A stretch of DNA of 32,666 nucleotides from Candidatus Zhuqueibacterota bacterium. GTDB taxonomy: Bacteria > Zhuqueibacterota > Zhuqueibacteria > Thermofontimicrobiales > Sulfurfontimicrobiaceae. The stretch covers positions 1-32,666 of the forward strand of contig JAFGMA010000354.1 in assembly GCA_016927835.1 (NCBI GenBank), read 5' to 3'. The translations under genes and the position numbers were made by a program. Below the pieces are notes generated by a model, which saw only the letters and a list, made by a program, of their open reading frames with translations, made no database searches and was not told the origin of the DNA. Shown piece by piece: positions 25,419-32,666 of this stretch; position 1 is the stretch's first letter; each line of letters opens with the position of its first letter.

Positions 25419-26981
25419 ATGGAGATTACATCTATCGCCATTGTGATTTTTGCAACACTGGTTATAGCTACCTATCTTGGATGGTATGCAAGAAAACGAA
25501 TTAGTGAATCCAAAATTTCGAGCGCCGAAATCATTGCAAAAAAAATGATTTCTGATGCCAAACGAGAAGCAGAAACTATGAAAAAGGAAAAGCTGCTCGA
25601 AGTAAAGGATGAATGGTTTAAACTAAAACATAATTTCGAATCGGAGACACGAGGACGCCGTAACGAATTGCAAAAACTGGAAAAGCAGTTGAGCAATCGT
25701 GAATTGAATATGGATCGTAAAGTCGATCTGCTCAATAAAAAAGAAAAAGAACTAAAATCGCTCGAACGCTCTCTGAAAGATCGAGACAGAATTCTACTGA
25801 AAAAAAATGCCGAAGTTGAACGGCTTATTGAAGAACAAAACGTAAAGCTTGAAAAAATAAGCGGTATTTCCAACGAGGAAGCAAAAAAGATCCTCATGGA
25901 TAATCTTATTGATAAAGCAAAGCAGGAAGCGGCTCAATTAGCCAAAGAAATTAAAGACCAGGCGAAAATAAACGCCAATCGTGAAGCCAAAGAAATCATT
26001 ATTCAGGCGATCCAAAGGACCGCTGCTGACCACTCCGTAGAAACAACCGTTTCCGTCCTGAATCTGCCCCACGACGAAATGAAAGGCAGAATCATCGGAC
26101 GCGAAGGTCGTAATATTCGCGCTTTCGAAACCGCAACCGGCATCGAGGTGATCGTCGATGACACGCCGGAAGCAGTCATCCTATCCGGTTTCGATCCCTA
26201 TCGACGCGAAATCGCCAAAATCGCCCTCGAAAAACTCGTTAGCGATGGACGAATTCACCCGGCTCGGATCGAAGAGGTCGTAGAAAAATCCAAAAAAGAG
26301 ATGGAAGAGCGAATCATTGAAGAAGGTGAAAAATCGCTGCTCGAATGCGGAGTTCTGAGTGTTCATCCCGAGCTTGTCAAGCTTCTCGGCAAATTAAAAT
26401 ATCGCACCAGCTATGGGCAAAATGTGTTACAGCATTCCATTGAAGTTTCACACTTATGCGGACTAATGGCTGCCGAACTGCAACTCGATGCCGTCCTGGC
26501 AAAACGTGCCGGATTATTGCACGATATCGGAAAAGCCATCGATAAAGACACCGAAGGTACGCATACGGCTATCGGCGGCGAATTGGTGAAAAAATATAAC
26601 GAAAGCGATATCGTACAAAATGCCATCGCGTCACACCATGAAGATGTTGAAATGATTTCGCCAATCTCGGTGCTTGTTCAAGCCGCGGATGCAATTTCGG
26701 GATCGAGACCGGGTGCGCGACGGGAGACGCTGGAAGGATATGTTAAACGCCTGCAAAAATTGGAACAAATGGCTGAATCCTTTAGTGGGGTTACTAAAAC
26801 CTACGCCATACAAGCCGGGCGGGAAGTGAGAGTTATGGTCGAGCCGGAAAAAATTGACGACGCGCTTTCCGATCAACTGGCAAGTGACATCGCTCAAAAA
26901 ATTCAAGCCGAAATGGAGTACCCGGGACAAATCAAAATTACGGTGATCAGAGAATATCGCGCTGTCGATTACGCGAAATAG
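25419..26981 (+). CDS. rny: Ribonuclease Y
   Basis: RNase Y is a membrane-bound endoribonuclease that starts mRNA decay. The 520-residue protein shows the full order: a transmembrane segment (4-23, [18 protein letters not shown]), a long coiled coil (about 30-185), a KH domain with [15 protein letters not shown] (from 223), and an HD domain with H339 in [10 protein letters not shown] and H368-D369 in [10 protein letters not shown]. The ATG at 25419 is preceded by AGGAGGGG; an in-frame TTG at 25404 would place that site inside the gene. ymdB follows after 14 bases, the same pairing as in Bacillus and many other genomes. Confidence 0.97.
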   Translation: MEITSIAIVIFATLVIATYLGWYARKRISESKISSAEIIAKKMISDAKREAETMKKEKLLEVKDEWFKLKHNFESETRGRRNELQKLEKQLSNRELNMDRKVDLLNKKEKELKSLERSLKDRDRILLKKNAEVERLIEEQNVKLEKISGISNEEAKKILMDNLIDKAKQEAAQLAKEIKDQAKINANREAKEIIIQAIQRTAADHSVETTVSVLNLPHDEMKGRIIGREGRNIRAFETATGIEVIVDDTPEAVILSGFDPYRREIAKIALEKLVSDGRIHPARIEEVVEKSKKEMEERIIEEGEKSLLECGVLSVHPELVKLLGKLKYRTSYGQNVLQHSIEVSHLCGLMAAELQLDAVLAKRAGLLHDIGKAIDKDTEGTHTAIGGELVKKYNESDIVQNAIASHHEDVEMISPISVLVQAADAISGSRPGARRETLEGYVKRLQKLEQMAESFSGVTKTYAIQAGREVRVMVEPEKIDDALSDQLASDIAQKIQAEMEYPGQIKITVIREYRAVDYAK

Positions 26982-26995
26982 GAAGGGATTTGAGT

Positions 26996-27787
26996 TTGAA
27001 AAAAAAAGAGATCAACGTTCTCTTTATCGCTGATATCATTGGCAAACCAGGATTGGAGATTACTTCGAGCCTTATCGCTCATTTGAAAAAAAAACACCGC
27101 GTTGATTTATGTATTGCCAACGGTGAAAATGGTGCCGCAGGAAAAGGTCTCTCGGATAATATTGCCAAAACGTATTTTTCCTTAGGAATCGATGTTATCA
27201 CCTCCGGTAATCATATCTGGGATAACAGGAACTTCCATACCTTTCTGGCGATGAATAATAACGTCCTGCGTCCGTATAATTATCCCGAAGATAATATCGG
27301 ACGCGGATACACCATCGTCAATATCCTCGATCAAATCCCGGTACTCGTTTTGAATTTGCAGGGAAAAACATTCATGTTCCCGATTGATTGTCCGTTTCGG
27401 GCGGCGAATGAGGTTATTGACAAATACAAAGATAAAATAAAAATTTTCATCATCGATTTTCACGCGGAAGCCAGTGCCGAGAAAATGGCACTTGGCTGGT
27501 ATCTGGATGGAAAAGCCAGTGCTGTTATCGGTACGCATACGCACGTACAAACTGCTGACGAACAAATATTGCCCAGGGGAACAGCGTACATCACAGATGC
27601 CGGCATGACAGGACCTTTCGATTCGGTGATCGGTATGAAAAAACAAATTGCCATCCAGCGCTTCCTCAAACAAATCCCGATTCGCTATCAACCGGCAACC
27701 GATAATGTCCGGTTGTGTGGGGTGCTAATTTCAATTAATGTCGAAACCGGTAAAGCAAGTTCAATTCAGCGGCTGCAATTGCCGTAA
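26996..27787 (+). CDS. ymdB: YmdB family metallophosphoesterase (2',3'-cyclic-nucleotide phosphodiesterase)
   Basis: The 263-residue enzyme belongs to the TIGR00282/YmdB family of calcineurin-like phosphodiesterases acting on cyclic nucleotides. All di-metal ligands are visible: D in LFIADIIGKPG, E in ANGENGAAG, N-H in SGNHIWDN, H in DFHAEAS and the H-x-H of GTHTHVQTAD. TTG 26996 was chosen because GGAAGGG (26981-26987) lies eight bases before it; TTG 26990 would be only two bases away. It is surely co-transcribed with rny. In Bacillus subtilis YmdB affects biofilm formation and RNA metabolism; the role here is inferred only from the family. Confidence 0.93.
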   Translation: MKKKEINVLFIADIIGKPGLEITSSLIAHLKKKHRVDLCIANGENGAAGKGLSDNIAKTYFSLGIDVITSGNHIWDNRNFHTFLAMNNNVLRPYNYPEDNIGRGYTIVNILDQIPVLVLNLQGKTFMFPIDCPFRAANEVIDKYKDKIKIFIIDFHAEASAEKMALGWYLDGKASAVIGTHTHVQTADEQILPRGTAYITDAGMTGPFDSVIGMKKQIAIQRFLKQIPIRYQPATDNVRLCGVLISINVETGKASSIQRLQLP

Positions 27788-27862
27788 TTCAAACGCACCC
27801 CCTGTTCGAATTCATCACCACAATTATCAGTTAGTTTATACCCAAATTTTAAAAAATAACAA

Positions 27863-28903
27863 ATGATCAAAGTCGGAATCATTGGTGCCAGCGGTTACAC
27901 CGGCGGCGAATTGCTTCATCTTCTGGCAAACCATCCTCAAGCAGAGGTGTGCTACATAACCTCCGAGCGCGCGGCAGGGCAAGATGCGGGGGAGCTTTTT
28001 CCGGGATTATACCGTTATAATCGCCTGAAATTCACACCCCTCGATGAAAAAGAGTTGCCGGCGCTGGATATTTTTTTTCTTTGCCTGCCACACGGAAAGT
28101 CTATGGCAGTCGCCAAAGAGCTGATCAAATCGCCCGTTCGAATTGTTGATTTCAGCGCTGATTTTCGGTTGCGAGCTGTTGCAGAATTCGAGAAATGGTA
28201 TAATCAACCACATCTGGCACCGGAGTTATGCAACAATGCCGTGTATGGCTTGACCGAAATATTCCGCGAGCAAATTCGCACAGCGAAACTGGTTGCCAAT
28301 CCCGGATGCTACCCCACATCGGTGCTGCTCCCGCTCATTCCACTTCTGCGCGCCGGATTGGATATTTCACCGGACATAATTGTCGATTCAAAATCAGGCG
28401 TATCCGGCGCCGGTCGCAATCCCGGATTGAATGGCATCTTTGCAGAAGCCAATGAAAATTTCTCGGCATATAAAATCGCTCGAAGCCATCGGCATCTCCC
28501 TGAAATTGAAGAAAAACTCAATTTATTTGCCAGCAAGCAGATCCGCGTCACTTTTTCTCCGCACTTGCTCCCGGTGAATCGAGGTATTTTGAGCACGATC
28601 TATCTTTCGTTTTCGAATCCCGCATCTGATTCTCGCATCACAGAAATCCTCGAACTAGCCTACCAAGATGAACCTTTTGTCCGAATCTGCAAACCAGGCG
28701 AATTGCCACAATTGACACAGGTACAGCGCTCGAATCGGTGCGATATCGGAATCCACATGTATAATAACGGAAAAAACGCGATTCTGATCTCCTGCATCGA
28801 CAATCTGGTTAAGGGAGCCAGCGGACAGGCGATTCAAAATATGAATTCGCTTTTCAATCTGCCTGAATCAACAGGATTGCCAATAGAAGGAGAAATTGTT
28901 TGA
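27863..28903 (+). CDS. argC: N-acetyl-gamma-glutamyl-phosphate reductase
   Basis: ArgC reduces N-acetylglutamyl phosphate to the semialdehyde with NADPH in arginine biosynthesis. The 346-residue protein begins with the Rossmann motif GIIGASGYTGGEL (6-18). The catalytic Cys149 is in ANPGCYPTSV, followed by DSKSGVSGAGR and SRSHRHLPEIEE-type substrate residues (ARSHRHLPEI here). The C-terminus has the LVKGASGQAIQNMN signature. No clear ribosome binding site precedes the ATG. It is the first gene of argC-argB-argA-argD and overlaps argB by four bases. No ArgR-type operator was recognised upstream. Confidence 0.96.
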   Translation: MIKVGIIGASGYTGGELLHLLANHPQAEVCYITSERAAGQDAGELFPGLYRYNRLKFTPLDEKELPALDIFFLCLPHGKSMAVAKELIKSPVRIVDFSADFRLRAVAEFEKWYNQPHLAPELCNNAVYGLTEIFREQIRTAKLVANPGCYPTSVLLPLIPLLRAGLDISPDIIVDSKSGVSGAGRNPGLNGIFAEANENFSAYKIARSHRHLPEIEEKLNLFASKQIRVTFSPHLLPVNRGILSTIYLSFSNPASDSRITEILELAYQDEPFVRICKPGELPQLTQVQRSNRCDIGIHMYNNGKNAILISCIDNLVKGASGQAIQNMNSLFNLPESTGLPIEGEIV

Positions 28904-29667
28904 TAAAAAAAACGCTCATAAAATTAAGCGGCAAATTAATCGATAATGATATCTTCATGGAACTCATTGAGGACTTGCATTATCTGAGAAAAGCAAATCA
29001 TTCGCTGGCATTGGTACATGGCGGTGGTAAAATTATCACGCAATACCTGGATTCGCAGCAGATCGCTTCAAAATTTATCGATGGACTGAGGGTGACGGAG
29101 AGCGACGCAATTAAAATTGTGGAAATGGTTCTGGCAGGGCTGATCAATAAACAACTCACCAGGTGGTTGAATGCCGCAAATATTCCTGCTGTCGGGATAT
29201 CAGGCAGCGATTTGAATTTAATCGAGGCGTGCATGATTAAGCCGGAATTAGGGCATGTCGGCAGGGTTGAAAATATCAATCCTCAAATTGTCGATCTCTT
29301 TTGGAAAAATAACCTATTTGCAGTCATTGCCCCGACAGGCACCACTGCTCAGGGCGACTGTCTCAATATCAACGCAGATATGTCGGCAGGCGCCCTTGCA
29401 TGCGCTCTCAGCGTCGATAATTTGATATATTTCACTGACGCCAATGGTGTATTGATAAACGGGAAAAAAATCGATACGCTTTCAGCGATGGCAATTCCGG
29501 AATTCATCAGCAAAGGAATTGCCAGTGAAGGCATGATTCCCAAACTCGAGGCATGCAAAATCGCGAAGGAAAGTGGAATTTCCAAAATTAAAATTGCGCG
29601 CTGGGCTGGCAAAGGCTCGCTGCTGGAGGCACTTGGCTCTGAAAACATCGGAACCGAGATTATTTGA
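28900..29667 (+). CDS. argB: Acetylglutamate kinase
   Basis: ArgB phosphorylates N-acetylglutamate with ATP, the step before ArgC. The 255-residue protein has LVHGGGKIITQYLD (about 38-51), RVTESDAIKIVEMVL, INADMSAGALACAL and a GMIPKLEACKIA stretch, all typical of the amino-acid kinase family. The TTG start overlaps the argC stop (TTGA) and has GGAG (28889-28892) seven bases upstream. The N-terminus is short, without the helix that builds hexameric arginine-inhibited kinases, so feedback inhibition by arginine may be absent; this point is inference. Confidence 0.95.
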   Translation: MIKKTLIKLSGKLIDNDIFMELIEDLHYLRKANHSLALVHGGGKIITQYLDSQQIASKFIDGLRVTESDAIKIVEMVLAGLINKQLTRWLNAANIPAVGISGSDLNLIEACMIKPELGHVGRVENINPQIVDLFWKNNLFAVIAPTGTTAQGDCLNINADMSAGALACALSVDNLIYFTDANGVLINGKKIDTLSAMAIPEFISKGIASEGMIPKLEACKIAKESGISKIKIARWAGKGSLLEALGSENIGTEII

Positions 29668-29805
29668 GGCGAATCTATTATGGAACAAAAAGCTAGCGAT
29701 TCTGTACAAGTATATCAATAAAAAATCAGTAGATAGAAATGGTTGTCTCAATCATTTATGTCTGGTAGGCAGCAAAATTTAATTTAGCGAATTTGAGGAA
29801 TTGAA

Positions 29806-30285
29806 ATGGGAGGGGAAATTATTCTACGGAAAGCCAGAGTGGAAGACGCCACGAAGATGGTGAATTTAATCAATCACTATGCCAAACAGGGCATTATGTT
29901 GCCCAAATCATTGAGCAGGCTGTATGAAAACATCCGCGATTTTTCGATTATCGAATCCGACGGAAATCTGATCGGGTGTGGGGCGCTGCATATTTATTGG
30001 GAAAACCTGGCTGAATTGCGCTCGCTCGTAATCGAACAGAATGATCAGCATAAAGGATACGGAAAAAAGCTTGTCACTTATCTGCTCAAAGAGGCTCAGG
30101 AATTTAATATCAACGTCGTGTTTGCGCTTTCCTTTAAACCTGAATTTTTTAAGAAAATAGGCTTCCACGAAGTAGAAAAAGAATCGCTTCCGCACAAAAT
30201 CTGGAAGGATTGTCTGGATTGTCCGCACTTTCCCAATTGTAATGAAACCGCCCTGAAAATCGAATTAAACAAACAGGCAAAATGA
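29806..30285 (+). CDS. argA: N-acetylglutamate synthase, short GNAT type
   Basis: This 159-residue GNAT acetyltransferase makes N-acetylglutamate from glutamate and acetyl-CoA, the first step of the pathway. The acetyl-CoA loop is QHKGYGKKL (about 85-93), with ELRSLVIEQ on the preceding strand. The C-terminal part LPHKIWKDCLDCPHFPNC is typical of short ArgA proteins such as those of Mycobacterium, which lack the kinase-like domain of E. coli ArgA. The ATG has GAGG seven bases upstream. It follows argB after 138 bases and overlaps argD by four (ATGA). No other acetylglutamate source such as argJ is in the window. Confidence 0.9.
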   Translation: MGGEIILRKARVEDATKMVNLINHYAKQGIMLPKSLSRLYENIRDFSIIESDGNLIGCGALHIYWENLAELRSLVIEQNDQHKGYGKKLVTYLLKEAQEFNINVVFALSFKPEFFKKIGFHEVEKESLPHKIWKDCLDCPHFPNCNETALKIELNKQAK

Positions 30286-31451
30286 ATACAACAGAACGCG
30301 AACAGCGATACGTATTTCAAACATACAAACGCTTCCCGCTGAAAATTGCACGCGGCAAAGGCGTTTTTGTGGAGGATGAGCATGGAAAGCAGTATCTCGA
30401 TTTCCTGACCGGAATCGCCGTCAATGCACTGGGTCATTGCCATCCGGCGATAACCGATGCAGCATGCGCACAACTTCGGCAATTGAGTCATACCTCGAAT
30501 TTGTATTATACGGAGCCAATGCTCAATCTCGCTCAAAAGTTGGTGGAGCGCTCCGGTATGGGCAAGGTGTTCTATGCCAATAGCGGAGCCGAAGCCAATG
30601 AAGCCGCCATCAAATTAGCCCGCAAGTTCCATCCTGAAAAATGGGAGATCATCTGCTGCCAGCAATCGTTCCACGGACGCACACTCGCTACGATCACCGC
30701 CACCGGTCAACCAAAATACCAGAAGGGGTTTGAACCGCTGGTTCCCGGATTTCATCACGTTGAATTCAACAATATCACCGCTCTGGAAGCCGCAATTTCC
30801 GAGCAGACGGCTGCAATTATGATCGAGCCAATTCAAGGCGAAGGCGGCGTTATAATTCCGGATAAAGACTATCTTAAACAAGTCAGACAATTGTGTGATC
30901 GCTACAATATTTTGATGATCCTGGATGAAATTCAAACCGGATGCGGTCGCACCGGCAAGTTCTTCTGCTTCGAATATAGCGGAATTTTGCCGGATATAGT
31001 AACACTGGCAAAAGCGTTGGGAGGCGGCTTGCCGATTGGCGCATGTCTAGCCACAGACATGGTAGCCTCAGCGTTCAATTATGGCGATCATGCTGCCACA
31101 TTTGGTGCGAATCCGGTTTGTTGTGCCGCCGGCTTGGCGTTTATCGATGTTCTCGAAAAGGAAAATTTGCTCGAAAAGTGCCGGGAATCAGGACAATATA
31201 TTTTGCAGCAATTTAACGCGATGCTCAGCGACAACCCGCTGGTTAAGGAAATTCGAGGTTTGGGTCTGATGATCGGAATCGAATTGAATGCGGATATTGC
31301 CCCCCAAATAGTCATGAATTGCCTGAAAGAAGGTTTACTCATCGGCTCAGCGGGCGAGAAGGTCGTTCGGATGTTACCGCCTTACATCATTACGAAAAAT
31401 CACATCGACCATGCGTGCGATATCTTGTTGCGTGCTTTTAAGCGTGATTAG
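30282..31451 (+). CDS. argD: Acetylornithine aminotransferase
   Basis: ArgD transfers the amino group of glutamate to N-acetylglutamate semialdehyde, giving N-acetylornithine. The 389-residue class III aminotransferase shows FLTGIAVNALGHCHP, YANSGAEANEAAIKLAR, the SFHGRTLATI motif, MIEPIQGEGGV, LDEIQTGCGRTG and the PLP lysine K244 in TLAKALGGGLPIGA. The length is normal. Its ATG overlaps the argA stop. It could also serve lysine synthesis as succinyl-diaminopimelate transaminase, as known for some ArgD proteins. It ends the arginine group; later steps (argF, argG, argH, argJ or argE) are not here. Confidence 0.96.
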   Translation: MNTTEREQRYVFQTYKRFPLKIARGKGVFVEDEHGKQYLDFLTGIAVNALGHCHPAITDAACAQLRQLSHTSNLYYTEPMLNLAQKLVERSGMGKVFYANSGAEANEAAIKLARKFHPEKWEIICCQQSFHGRTLATITATGQPKYQKGFEPLVPGFHHVEFNNITALEAAISEQTAAIMIEPIQGEGGVIIPDKDYLKQVRQLCDRYNILMILDEIQTGCGRTGKFFCFEYSGILPDIVTLAKALGGGLPIGACLATDMVASAFNYGDHAATFGANPVCCAAGLAFIDVLEKENLLEKCRESGQYILQQFNAMLSDNPLVKEIRGLGLMIGIELNADIAPQIVMNCLKEGLLIGSAGEKVVRMLPPYIITKNHIDHACDILLRAFKRD

Positions 31452-31576
31452 CAAATGCCACAAGTCAACCTGCCGATTTAGATCGTATTATCTCCGAAGA
31501 AAAATATATATGTTCGTAACATTCGCTTCCACCCCACTCTCTTGCTTTCGACTGACGGCTTAAATTTATAAAATAC

Positions 31577-32584
31577 TTACGCAATCAGAAACGTACCACA
31601 GCCAAAATGAGGAAGTTTGCCAATATGCAGAATTGAGGCGAGTTCGAGATAGGGAACGATTGAAGAGGGTATAGACGCGAATCGCTGGCTTCCGAGCCAC
31701 CTTCCGGGCCAACTCGCCGGAGCAGGTCGCATGTTGCTGGTTACGAACGGAATAGTTGATGCTTTTTCATAATTTTCAAGGAATTTTTCGCGATCGGATT
31801 CGTCCAGCAGCTTAAGCCCGTTCAGACGCCGGCTACTGAGCTCACGCATTCTCAATGCCAACTCGATGAATAATCTTGCCATGGTTGGCGCATTTTTTTC
31901 TGCCAGCGGCGGCAGCTTACCATCGATCAAAAATCCGGTTTCTTCCGGTGAAATACCGCCGAATTCATACGGTGTTAACCAGACGAGGTTTCTGAAGCGG
32001 GCTCTCACATTTGGTTTTAATTGCAAGCCTTCCAGCCATTGCGTGGGTTTTGCCTGGTAGCGCAAATTCAATCGTCCATCCTGAACGATTGGCTCCCATT
32101 GATGCCCCCGCGCTATGAATACACTTTGGATATCGAAATGACCCCAGATTCGATTTCGCCTGTTCCATTTTGGATTCGTTGTATAACTAGCTTCTTCCAT
32201 CGCAGGCAAAATCACTTCTAAAAACATACCATGATCTGCATGCTCACCAAAAAGCTTCAATTCCCATATTATCAATTCATTCCGGCTAAATGTCCGCTTC
32301 GATGGATAAACAAATAGCACCGAGTGCAGGGGCCACGAAATATCCGGGACAGGTATCCTGGTTGAATTGTTAGTCTGTGCTCTTTTTCGCAGATGCTCTT
32401 CCAGAGGTGCTATTGCCTTTCGCCAGGGACCGAGTTCTTTGGTAGGCAAACGATTGGCGATAATCGAACCGATCACCATGGACAAATCAAGCGAGAAAAA
32501 CCGCGGAAAAAATGCCAGAGAGCTGTTTACGCGCCATACTATCAGGTATCGATTAAAATGGAGTTTGTTTATGAAGGATAACAT
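31577..32584 (-). CDS. cas6: Cas6-like CRISPR RNA processing endoribonuclease (RAMP, PF10040 type)
   Basis: The 335-residue protein ends in a glycine-rich loop LHIGKLPHFGCGTFLIA (319-335), which matches the conserved HVGK...FGLG loop of Cas6 RAMP proteins. Preceding parts also fit that family: ELIIWELKLFGEHADHGMFL in the position of the mid-protein strand with LxG, LARLFIELALRMREL, and a W-x-R...SQR segment (WPGRWLGSQRF) before the last beta strands. Cas6 cuts precursor CRISPR RNA within the repeat. The ATG has GAGG five bases upstream on the minus strand. It converges on argD. No CRISPR array or other cas gene is visible, but the window ends 82 bases upstream of this start, so partners may lie beyond. 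Identification rests on motifs recognised by eye. Confidence 0.62.
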   Translation of the reverse strand: MLSFINKLHFNRYLIVWRVNSSLAFFPRFFSLDLSMVIGSIIANRLPTKELGPWRKAIAPLEEHLRKRAQTNNSTRIPVPDISWPLHSVLFVYPSKRTFSRNELIIWELKLFGEHADHGMFLEVILPAMEEASYTTNPKWNRRNRIWGHFDIQSVFIARGHQWEPIVQDGRLNLRYQAKPTQWLEGLQLKPNVRARFRNLVWLTPYEFGGISPEETGFLIDGKLPPLAEKNAPTMARLFIELALRMRELSSRRLNGLKLLDESDREKFLENYEKASTIPFVTSNMRPAPASWPGRWLGSQRFASIPSSIVPYLELASILHIGKLPHFGCGTFLIA

Positions 32585-32666
32585 CAGACCTCAACGGCAA
32601 TAGATATAATTTCAATAAAAATAATGATGATAATATTTTCAATTCGCAACTAATTTTACTGGATTA

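Noticed and set aside
31452..31576. CRISPR array beside the Cas6-like gene
   Set aside because: No regularly spaced direct repeats are present there or anywhere else in the window.

Overview
The window looks like chromosomal DNA of a Gram-negative bacterium with moderate GC (mid-40s percent by eye), probably from the FCB side of the tree (a Calditrichota/KSB1-like lineage is my best guess). This rests on a TonB receptor carrying a carboxypeptidase-regulatory-like N-terminal domain, a very large exported beta-sandwich protein ending in a FlgD/CHU_C-like tail, and the order zapA, 6S-like RNA, rny, ymdB. Starts are often TTG behind a good Shine-Dalgarno, and infC appears to start at ATT. No transposon, integrase or phage gene is visible. 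The lineage is inference; no marker gene was compared.

Layout. 1-6150: a beta-hydroxyacid dehydrogenase, a gene-poor stretch with decayed coding traces, then a 1549-residue exported multi-domain protein. 6237-6263: an 11-bp perfect hairpin between convergent genes. 6337-9098 (minus): larE-larB-larC, the biosynthesis genes for the nickel-pincer nucleotide cofactor. 9525-15446 (plus, divergent from lar): TonB-dependent receptor, ECF-type S component, double-ATPase, FmdE-family protein, ECF T component. 16110-17477: an NtrC-type regulator split by an in-frame TAA. 17811-20384: an FGGY sugar kinase and an alpha/beta hydrolase. 20841-24270: two identical tRNA-Val(GAC) genes, then thrS-infC-rpmI-rplT. 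24511-27787: ZapB-like coiled coil, zapA, a 6S RNA candidate, rny, ymdB. 27863-31451: argC-argB-argA(short)-argD. 31577-32584 (minus): a Cas6-like RAMP endoribonuclease with no array or other cas gene in view.

The most interesting part is 6337-15446. Three genes that build the nickel-pincer cofactor stand back to back with a complete two-membrane uptake module (TonB receptor for the outer membrane, ECF S/AA/T for the inner membrane) that also encodes a FmdE metal-site protein. In Lactiplantibacillus plantarum the lar operon is also divergent from an ECF nickel transporter (LarMNQO), so the layout suggests nickel supply. Here, however, the S component is not of the NikM/CbiM type and has no His or Cys at all, so the cargo is more likely a chelate or organic precursor. 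The shared promoter region carries two GTGTTAC half-sites flanking a -10 box. No larA-type enzyme is in the window, so the enzyme that uses the cofactor lies elsewhere.

The rest is mainly housekeeping: translation genes in the classic thrS-infC-rpmI-rplT order, cell division and RNA decay genes, and arginine biosynthesis up to N-acetylornithine.
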